Shown: positions 7,028-10,892 of the stretch, one piece after another
How the letters are laid out: every line of letters starts with the position of its first letter
Numbering within the stretch: position 1 is the first letter of the stretch
Origin: Solirubrobacteraceae bacterium
GTDB taxonomy: Bacteria; Actinomycetota; Thermoleophilia; Solirubrobacterales; Solirubrobacteraceae
Length of the DNA stretch: 10,892 bases
Assembly: GCA_030151725.1 (NCBI GenBank)
Contig: JASLDD010000292.1
Location: 1 to 10,892 of the forward strand
Direction of reading: 5' to 3'
Translations under genes and position numbers: made by a program
Notes under the pieces: generated by a model
Databases searched by the model: none
What the model saw: the letters and a program-made list of their open reading frames with translations, nothing else
Told to the model about the DNA's origin: nothing

Positions 7028-7264
7028 ATGGCCGAGCGCAGAACGACTATCGTGGCCCGAGACGAGGATCTCGCGCTACTGCAACATGAGGCTCGCAGCC
7101 GAGGACTGTCCCTCGGGCGCATGCTCGGCGAGGTCGTGGCACGTCGCGCCGACGAGCTGAGGCAGGATCGCCGTCCGCGTCTTGGCACTTTCAGCTCCGA
7201 GCAGAGCATCGCTGACGCAGCGGCACGAGACAACCCTGCAGCTCGCCCGTTCCGCTCAGCGTGA
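7028..7264 (+). CDS. vapB: Ribbon-helix-helix-type VapB antitoxin
   Basis: 78 residues from ATG 7028. The start RRTTIVARDEDLALLQHEAR then SRGLSLGRMLGEVVARRADE has the strand-helix-helix pattern of CopG/Arc-like antitoxins. The tail (about 45-78) is flexible and should contact the toxin. Its TGA overlaps the toxin GTG by four bases (GTGA at 7261-7264), the usual translational coupling in vapBC operons. The start is inferred to be leaderless because TATTAT lies six bases upstream and no ribosome site exists. Expected role: bind and inhibit VapC and autorepress the operon. It belongs to a different antitoxin class from the AbrB-type VapB 400 bases away, so the two pairs probably do not cross-regulate. 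Confidence 0.85.
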   Translation: MAERRTTIVARDEDLALLQHEARSRGLSLGRMLGEVVARRADELRQDRRPRLGTFSSEQSIADAAARDNPAARPFRSA

Positions 7265-7668
7265 GCCTGGTTCTCGATACCGGGCCAATCGTCGCTGCTC
7301 TCAACAAGGCCGACGACGATCACGAGCCCTGCGCCGCGCTGATCGACAGCGCCGTCGACCTTCTGATCCCCAGCCCCGTTCTCGTCGAGGTCGACTACTG
7401 GCTCACCAAGCTCGCCGGACCAGACGCATGGAGCAGCTTCGTCGCCGACATTGTCCGAGGCGCCTACCGCGTGATGCACCCCACCGAGAACGACATCGAG
7501 CGCGCCGCCGAACTCGAGACCGAATACCTCGACCTCGGGTTCGTGGACGCCTCGGTCATCGCCATCTGCGAACGCCTCGGCGAGACGCAAGTCGCAACGC
7601 TCGATCGACGACACTACTCAGTCGTACGACCGCGGCACTGCTCACACCTCACGCTCCTACCCGACTGA
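7261..7668 (+). CDS. vapC: VapC-type PIN-domain toxin (endoribonuclease), second copy
   Basis: 135 residues from GTG 7261, which overlaps the antitoxin stop by four bases. The PIN acidic residues are all present: Asp6 in VLDTGPIVAAL, Glu43 in VLVEVDYWL, Asp96 in LGFVDASVIAICERLG and Asp115 in ATLDRRHY. The LDTGP opening and the LDRRHYSVVRP end differ clearly from the first VapC, so this is an independent acquisition and not a tandem duplicate. Expected to cleave RNA when released. Coding is compact with GC-rich third positions like the host genes. A repeat element and a helix-turn-helix gene follow about 50 bases downstream. Confidence 0.94.
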   Translation: MSLVLDTGPIVAALNKADDDHEPCAALIDSAVDLLIPSPVLVEVDYWLTKLAGPDAWSSFVADIVRGAYRVMHPTENDIERAAELETEYLDLGFVDASVIAICERLGETQVATLDRRHYSVVRPRHCSHLTLLPD

Positions 7669-7716
7669 CCGCCGACATCGGTGCTGGGCCGTACCGGCTA
7701 TAGAGGCGGGTACAAA

Positions 7717-7748
7717 GTGGAGACGGCATACGTTGCGCATACCTCGTG
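7717..7748 (+). repeat. Dispersed repeat, copy A
   Basis: Begins GTGGAGACGG and contains CATACGTTGCGCA, identical over those 13 bases to copy C at 10105-10137, with the end ACCTCGTG corresponding to ACCCCGTG. Its last three bases are the GTG start codon of the helix-turn-helix gene. The copies at 9359-9393 and 10105-10137 are in the same orientation. Confidence 0.7.
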
Positions 7749-8147
7749 GTTGTGCGCGCACCCGCGGCCCGTTTCGAGCAGCTCGCCGCCTCCCTGGACC
7801 CGGACACCGCCCAAGTCGAGGGCACCGATGACCTCCGCGAGATCGCCACCGCTGCTGAGGCGGTGCGAGCCGACGATGCCCGCCTGTGCGAGGCGGTTGT
7901 CCTCGCTCGGGAACGTGGCCGGTCCTGGAACCACATAGCGCTAGCTCTAGGAGTATCCCGGCAGGCAGCCCGACAGCGGTTCGCCGAAAGGCGAGTACCT
8001 GACCGCCTTGCAACGGAGAAGAACACTGCAGACAGTTGCCTTATGGACGGGGGCGGCGGCAGGTCGAAACATGGCTTTGCCAGCCCTTTCTGGCCTTTTG
8101 GCTGGCGGCGGGGTAGCGTGCAGTGCCAAGAGGCAGCAGCCGCCTAA
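7746..8147 (+). CDS. Helix-turn-helix protein with an unusual C-terminal tail
   Basis: 133 codons from GTG 7746 (an alternative GTG is at 7752); no ribosome site is visible, and TATAGA at 7699-7704 could be a -10. Residues about 28-83 look genuine: DDLREIATAAEAVRADDARL, then an ARERGRSWNHIALALGVSRQ AARQRF segment, a sigma-like or MerR-like recognition helix common in small actinobacterial regulators. In relatives as I know them the protein ends soon after this helix. Here the tail from about residue 88 is low-complexity (MDGGGGRSK, FWPFGW, AAAA) and probably reads through non-coding DNA. At residues 95-98 the DNA carries a 13-base sequence also found beside the tmRNA 3' end. The gene may therefore have lost its original 3' end. 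It may regulate a neighbouring toxin-antitoxin pair; the target is unknown. Confidence 0.65.
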   Translation: MVVRAPAARFEQLAASLDPDTAQVEGTDDLREIATAAEAVRADDARLCEAVVLARERGRSWNHIALALGVSRQAARQRFAERRVPDRLATEKNTADSCLMDGGGGRSKHGFASPFWPFGWRRGSVQCQEAAAA

Positions 8148-8331
8148 GGTCTCATCCATCCGCAGCTTGACGGAGACTTGCGAGTAACGAAGCGATCCCG
8201 TCGCATGAGCTGCGCTGTGGCTCGACTCTCGCCCTTTCCCTTGGCCCTACTCGGAATAGCGTGATCCAGGCGGCCTTGAGTCCTGCGGCGGACGGCATCA
8301 CGCACTTGGCAGCCCCCCCAGCGCGACTCTA
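8148..8331. other. Intergenic, nothing recognised
   Basis: Between the helix-turn-helix gene (plus) and the convergent membrane-anchored gene (minus). No credible frame, RNA gene or strong hairpin was seen. Confidence 0.5.
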
Positions 8332-8901
8332 CTAATAGTTGTATTCGCGGCACCTGGCGGCCACAGGGGCGACGACCGCGTCGCCGCGCAGCTCGGCACC
8401 GCCTTTGGCGGGCGCTTCGATTGCGGCGAAGTTCAAAAGCTCCCTTTGGACGACGTTCGATTCCTTGACCGCTACGGACAGCTGGCCTGACCATTCTCCA
8501 TCCCCTTCGCCACTTCCACCCGTGTGAGGGATGACGCCAGCCGGTAGGTGAGCCTGAATCCATTTGATCACCTCGCTTGCGACGCCTGGCACATGCCAGT
8601 AGCCATGTATCTCCACGACCGGCCTGCACGGTCCATCTTGAGGCCAGCGGTTCTTCTGAGGCTCGAGCCGGCGCACGACGCCGACCTTGACCGCTCCTAG
8701 CGGCAGCGGCAGCTCAGCGAGAAGTTCCTGCGCGATGCACTTCGCCCCACGCGGACCGTGCTGGGTAGTGGACGGCGACGCCTCGGCGCACTGTCCGTCG
8801 TGCATCTTGCCGCCGGCCGAGTAACTCATAACAGCGAATATCGCGGTCCCGAAGATCCCAGAAAGCAATCCGATCAAAACCCCGCATCGCAGCACGCCCA
8901 C
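8332..8901 (-). CDS. Membrane-anchored conserved actinobacterial protein of unknown function
   Basis: 189 residues from GTG 8901. This start is chosen because GAAGGGA lies eight bases upstream and it places a hydrophobic anchor right at the N-terminus (VLIGLLSGIFGTAIFAVMSY, about 8-27); the open frame extends further upstream without protein-like character. The exported part has LLAELPLPLGAVKV (about 63-76), an aromatic GYWHVPG followed by VIKWIQAHLPAG, and an end of alternating strands with RELLNFAAIEA then ELRGDAVVAPVAARCREY. I associate this pattern (LPLPxGA, WxVPG, xHxPAG, RxDAxVxxxPxRxxxE) with a family of actinobacterial exported proteins of unknown function. It lies between two repeat copies (A and B) in the accessory region, convergent with the helix-turn-helix gene. 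Confidence 0.72.
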   Translation of the reverse strand: MGVLRCGVLIGLLSGIFGTAIFAVMSYSAGGKMHDGQCAEASPSTTQHGPRGAKCIAQELLAELPLPLGAVKVGVVRRLEPQKNRWPQDGPCRPVVEIHGYWHVPGVASEVIKWIQAHLPAGVIPHTGGSGEGDGEWSGQLSVAVKESNVVQRELLNFAAIEAPAKGGAELRGDAVVAPVAARCREYNY

Positions 8902-9309
8902 GCACCGAATCCCTTCGCCAGATATCCGAAGCAGCTTAGCCAGCTCACGATCGTCGGCATCAGGCTGATCGCGGCGCTGGCGGCAATCTTGACCGATCGC
9001 TGTAGCTCCCCGACGGCATCCCCAAACGTGCTCGAGGTGGCACGTTCTGCCCAGGGCTCGTGCTCCGGCAGACACGCGCCGCTGACCCTTGGCTCCCGCA
9101 GCCGTGGATGATCCAGCCAGCAGTCACCCCACTCCGGCGCTCGTCCAAACCCGATTCGCCCTGCGTGAGGTGCGCCAGCGAGGCGCGCCAGGACGCCAAC
9201 CCTCAACCCTACATTCGTGGGGGACTGGCGCGAGCAGTCACGTCATGGCCGAGCAGCCAGTACCTCGATCAGCCGATAGACACGATCATCCCCGTCCGAA
9301 AATGCCGAA
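8902..9309. other. Long stretch without a supported gene
   Basis: About 400 bases upstream of the membrane-anchored gene. On the minus strand a frame ending at 8874 reads GELQRSVKIAASAAISLMPT then IVSWLSCFGYLAKGFGAW, which resembles a membrane segment, but it has no good start and overlaps the next gene. It may be decayed coding DNA or the promoter region of the 8901 gene. Confidence 0.3.
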
Positions 9310-9337
9310 GGCCCAGCCCCGTCTGGGGAACTGGGCC
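9310..9337 (-). terminator. Strong two-part hairpin downstream of the DUF4160/DUF2442 operon
   Basis: GGCCCAG (9310-9316) pairs with CTGGGCC (9331-9337), and inside it CCCC (9317-9320) pairs with GGGG (9325-9328) around GTCT, with two bulged A's. On the minus strand it is followed by TTCGGCATTTTCGG, a weak T-tract. It lies about 130 bases past the DUF2442 stop, so it fits a terminator for that operon, although it could be part of a repeat border. Confidence 0.45.
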
Positions 9338-9358
9338 GGTTCGACCTTCGTCAAGATG

Positions 9359-9393
9359 GTGGAGAGAGGACCGTACGTTGCGCAAACCCCGTG
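9359..9393 (+). repeat. Dispersed repeat, copy B
   Basis: Starts GTGGAGAGAGGACC and ends with a 20-base core at 9374-9393 identical to that of copy C at 10118-10137. It has two extra bases (GA) relative to copy C. Similarity to C extends weakly upstream (CGTCA then AGA/GAA). It lies 70 bases beyond the DUF2442 stop. Confidence 0.8.
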
Positions 9394-9463
9394 ACACTCG
9401 GCGCGGCCGCGCTAGACGCCACGTAGCAACGCGCCGCCGGCCCTGTTCAGCGCCTTGCGCACT

Positions 9464-9763
9464 TCAGGCGACGACGCTTGGAGCGAGGATGGAGATGCGC
9501 GCCTTGTCCGGCCCGAGATCGAGCGCCGCGTAAATCACGTCTGGATCCAGGTCCACATCCCCTGGCCAAACGATTGTGCCGGTCTGCTCATCGATCTTGA
9601 CCTGTTCGAACAAAGCCGGGTCGCGCAGCGGCGAGAAGGCTGGAGTATCGAGCAGCGGCGTGATGTCCACGTCACGCACCTCGCCGTCGGCGAACACGAT
9701 GCGGACCGTATGCTCGTGCCGTGCGATCGCCGCGACCATCTCGGGGGCAATAGGAGGCTCCAT
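9464..9763 (-). CDS. DUF2442 protein
   Basis: 99 residues from ATG 9763. Seen: HTVRIVFADGEVRDVDITPL (18-37), PAFSPLRDPALFEQVKID (41-58), then GTIVWPGDVDLDPDVIYAAL (62-81), the characteristic DUF2442 strand pattern. DUF2442 proteins often sit directly after DUF4160 genes, and the pair is regarded as toxin-antitoxin-like, but neither biochemical role is settled. Here only two bases separate the restored DUF4160 stop (TAG 9768-9766) from this ATG and no ribosome site is present, so translation should be coupled. That coupling is broken if the upstream frameshift is real, because ribosomes would stop at 9820-9818, 55 bases before this ATG. Confidence 0.9.
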   Translation of the reverse strand: MEPPIAPEMVAAIARHEHTVRIVFADGEVRDVDITPLLDTPAFSPLRDPALFEQVKIDEQTGTIVWPGDVDLDPDVIYAALDLGPDKARISILAPSVVA

Positions 9764-9765
9764 AG

Positions 9766-10039
9766 CTATTGATCGTAGCGCCCGGTTGGGTGGAGATTGC
9801 GCTGAGCGCGCTGCCAGTCAGAGCGCAGTGCATCGCGGTGTCGCGCACCAGTTGCGGAGGGTGGCAACCTTCGCTGAAGCGAGTCGGCCGTCGATGAGCT
9901 CGCCGGTATCGATCGAGATACGCGCCATCTGTACGCCGGGCTGACCGACACGTCCGGCATATACATGGACATGTGGGGGCGGGTGATCGTTGAAGTAAAG
10001 CTTGACGACCAGCCCGTCGAGATTGGCGATCCGAGGCAC
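9766..10039 (-). pseudogene. DUF4160 protein gene with a single-base frameshift
   Basis: The GTG at 10039 begins MPRIANLDGLVVKLYFNDHP PPHVHVYAGRVGQPGV, the DUF4160 signature (xxGxxxxxYxxDHxPPHxHxxY), followed by ISIDTGELIDGRLASAKVAT. The uninterrupted frame then ends LRNWCATPRCTAL at 9818. In the next frame the expected family ending appears at once, HRDALRSDWQRAQRNLHPTG, stopping at TAG 9768-9766, two bases before the DUF2442 ATG. Dropping one base near 9841 (the A of GCGACAC on the minus strand) joins them as NWCAHRDALRSDWQ. Either the copy is a recent pseudogene or the base is a sequence error. The intact protein would have about 90 residues. The promoter region carries a 25-base element shared with hicA. 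Confidence 0.82.
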
Positions 10040-10058
10040 ACGCCAGAGCCTACGGTCG

Positions 10059-10083
10059 GACTGCGACGGTACTCGCGCCCGAC
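10059..10083 (-). promoter_or_regulatory. Candidate promoter element shared with hicA (upstream of DUF4160)
   Basis: 22 of 25 bases match 10622-10646 in the same orientation relative to the gene; on the minus strand the core is CGCGAGTACCGTCGCAGTC. TTGCGC at about 10095-10090 and TACCGT 17 bases later could be -35 and -10. The near edge lies 20 bases before the GTG start at 10039. Confidence 0.5.
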
Positions 10084-10084
10084 C

Positions 10085-10131
10085 GTTTGCGCAACGTCAG
10101 AAAAGTGGAGAGGACCATACGTTGCGCAAAC
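10085..10131. repeat. Inverted repeat between the DUF4160 and HicAB pairs
   Basis: GTTTGCGCAACGT (10085-10097) is the exact reverse complement of ACGTTGCGCAAAC (10119-10131), with 21 bases between. Each arm itself contains the palindrome TTGCGCAA. The right arm lies within repeat copy C and the left arm overlaps the possible -35 of DUF4160. It could be paired operators or a foldable recombination site. Confidence 0.75.
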
Positions 10132-10137
10132 CCCGTG
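10105..10137 (+). repeat. Dispersed repeat, copy C
   Basis: Starts GTGGAGAGGACCATACG and ends with the same 20-base core as copy B. After its final GTG the next codons read VFRAP, close to the VVRAP after the GTG of copy A, so similarity to the helix-turn-helix gene start continues for about 15 bases before a stop. Confidence 0.8.
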
Positions 10138-10192
10138 GTCTTCCGCGCTCCGTGTCTGTCTTTGGCGTAGCTGCCGTGAAGCAAACGCCAGA

Positions 10193-10432
10193 TCAGGCAG
10201 CGACGGTTCCGGCCGCGTGGTGCGGCACTGGCAACGACCCGCCTCTCTCACGCAGATCATCCGCGTATGCGGCCAGCGCCTCCTCAATGCGCTCCTCGAC
10301 CTCTGAGCGCGTCGCACCGAGCGCCACCGCGCCAGGTAGGTCAGGGAGATACGCACCCCAAGCTCCATCTTCGGCCTGCTCGTAGATCACCACGTAGTCG
10401 CTCATCGCAGATGCTCCAAACCGCTCGCTCAT
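10193..10432 (-). CDS. hicB: HicB-family antitoxin (short form)
   Basis: 79 residues from ATG 10432, which overlaps the hicA TGA by four bases (ATGA), the normal coupling; a second ATG nine codons on (SDYVVIYEQ) is possible. The core YVVIYEQAEDGAWGAYLPDL PGAVALGATRSEVEERIEEAL is the partial RNase-H-like fold of HicB, ending with DDLRERGGSLPVPH. There is no C-terminal DNA-binding domain, so this form probably relies on the HicAB complex or on another protein for autoregulation. It neutralises the HicA mRNA interferase. A weak TGGCGT/ACGCCA dyad follows at about 10160-10190. Confidence 0.93.
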   Translation of the reverse strand: MSERFGASAMSDYVVIYEQAEDGAWGAYLPDLPGAVALGATRSEVEERIEEALAAYADDLRERGGSLPVPHHAAGTVAA

Positions 10433-10602
10433 CTAATGCTACCCAGGGTGCCGACAGGCACCGTGTCCCGGTCCTTGCCAGCAACGACGATACGCGCCTC
10501 GCGGTCGGTATGCGCCCATACCTCGTGGGAGCCCGCTTGACGCACGACGCGCCACCCCGCATCGATGAGCGCTCTCCTCACGTCCTTGTACTTCTTCGGC
10601 AT
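10429..10602 (-). CDS. hicA: HicA-family mRNA interferase toxin
   Basis: 57 residues, PKKYKDVRRALIDAGWRVVR then QAGSHEVWAHTDREARIVVA and DTVPVGTLGSIR. The double-stranded-RNA-binding-like fold has its catalytic histidine in GSHEVW (His26). I chose ATG 10602 because it gives the usual MPKKYKDV beginning and lies 20 bases after the shared upstream element, the same distance as in DUF4160. An ATG at 10620 would add six residues (MATVVV). The toxin cleaves mRNA when free of HicB. The C-terminus stops a little short of the common TLxSIRRQAGL ending because hicB overlaps it. The pair lies about 90 bases from the tmRNA gene. Confidence 0.92.
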   Translation of the reverse strand: MPKKYKDVRRALIDAGWRVVRQAGSHEVWAHTDREARIVVAGKDRDTVPVGTLGSIR

Positions 10603-10621
10603 GACCACGACCGTAGCCATC

Positions 10622-10646
10622 GACTGCGACGGAACTCGCGATCGAC
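10622..10646 (-). promoter_or_regulatory. Candidate promoter element shared with DUF4160 (upstream of hicA)
   Basis: On the minus strand the core is CGCGAGTTCCGTCGCAGTC, one mismatch from the DUF4160 copy. TTAGGC with TTCCGT 16 bases later are possible -35 and -10 hexamers. The edge is 20 bases before ATG 10602. Confidence 0.5.
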
Positions 10647-10707
10647 ATGTGCCTAACCACCCAGCACGGCGTCAGCAGCCCGTAAGCTGGCCGCAGACAG
10701 TTGCCAG

Positions 10708-10892
10708 TGGAGACGGTGGGAATCGAACCCACGTCCGCAATCGCGTGTGAATGGCTTCTACGAGCGTAGCCGGCGCTCTGATCTCATCTTCCGCTCGCCT
10801 CGCCGGCGGGGTTGTGGAAGACCAGCCTCCTAGCTTTCCCCGGCTTGGCGGAGGCGAACCGCACCGGGTGAGCCTGCTTTCTGATCCCGGCC
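10708..10892 (-). ncRNA. ssrA: tmRNA (3' part; 5' part outside window)
   Basis: Read on the minus strand the gene enters at the right edge with GGGATCAGAAAGCAGGCTCA, typical of actinobacterial tmRNA, and ends TTGCGGACGTGGGTTCGATT followed by CCCACCGTCTCC and A. That is a tRNA-like T-arm (ACGTGGG/CCCACCGT around TTCGATT) and the 3' acceptor strand. The CCA tail is not encoded (CTG follows). The tag-peptide frame and 5' acceptor strand lie beyond the window. tmRNA with SmpB rescues stalled ribosomes and tags their products for degradation; this includes ribosomes stalled on mRNA cut by toxins such as HicA next door. The 3' end is also a frequent target of integrating islands. Confidence 0.93.

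Noticed and set aside
7717..7726. GTGGAGACGG shared by repeat A and the tmRNA 3' end (10707-10716)
   Set aside because: A ten-base match is expected many times by chance in a window this size; not enough to call an attachment site.
8144..8629. Arginine-rich minus-strand frame
   Set aside because: Composition typical of a shadow frame in GC-rich DNA; overlaps the supported 8332-8901 gene in another frame.
8874..9206. Minus-strand frame with a hydrophobic stretch (AASAAISLMPTIVSWLSCFG)
   Set aside because: It has no start with a ribosome site, an unlikely N-terminal half, and overlaps the better-supported gene starting at 8901.
9060..9533. Plus-strand frames across repeat B (for example ending VERGPYVAQTP)
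   Set aside because: The similarity to frames at copy C is explained by the DNA repeat, and the rest of the frame shows no protein family.
10565..10750. Plus-strand frame ending GDGGNRTHVRNRV
   Set aside because: It reads across the antisense of the tmRNA 3' end; this peptide is a well-known artefact of translating tRNA-like genes.

Overview
The window is high-GC bacterial DNA and looks actinobacterial. GTG and TTG starts are frequent, at least one start appears leaderless, several secreted proteins are of kinds I associate with deep-branching Actinobacteria (Thermoleophilia/Solirobacterales), and the right edge holds the 3' half of a tmRNA gene. The taxonomic placement is inference. No rRNA, CRISPR array, integrase, transposase or complete insertion sequence is visible.

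Left half (1-5627), housekeeping and cell-envelope genes: the 3' part of a multi-pass membrane protein (GT-C glycosyltransferase-like); a small metal-binding cupin resembling the manganese hydroxynitrile-lyase cupins; on the opposite strand a secreted protein with a charged coiled coil; a small Xre-type helix-turn-helix protein; a secreted 627-residue protein combining a seven-bladed beta-propeller, a PKD domain and an OmpA-type peptidoglycan-binding domain; and, divergent from it, a RidA-family protein followed by a tautomerase, probably one operon.

Right half (5628-10892), accessory: four toxin-antitoxin or toxin-antitoxin-like pairs lie within about 5 kb. These are an AbrB-type VapB/VapC pair (minus), a ribbon-helix-helix-type VapB/VapC pair (plus), a DUF4160/DUF2442 pair (minus, first gene frameshifted) and HicA/HicB (minus). 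Among them are a helix-turn-helix gene, a membrane-anchored conserved actinobacterial protein and an orphan ORF. The pairs end about 100 bases from the 3' end of ssrA (tmRNA), a common integration site for islands.

The non-coding DNA between the pairs is the most interesting part. A 32-35 base element occurs three times in the same orientation. One copy runs into the start codon of the helix-turn-helix gene and the other two flank the DUF4160/DUF2442 pair. A second 25-base element lies exactly 20 bases upstream of the starts of both DUF4160 and hicA and looks like a shared promoter. A near-perfect 23-base palindrome abuts the vapB start, and a symmetric divergent promoter drives the second VapBC pair and a possible orphan gene. 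My reading is an accumulating toxin-antitoxin island next to ssrA in which cassettes share border and promoter sequences. That is inference and needs genome-wide repeat searches.
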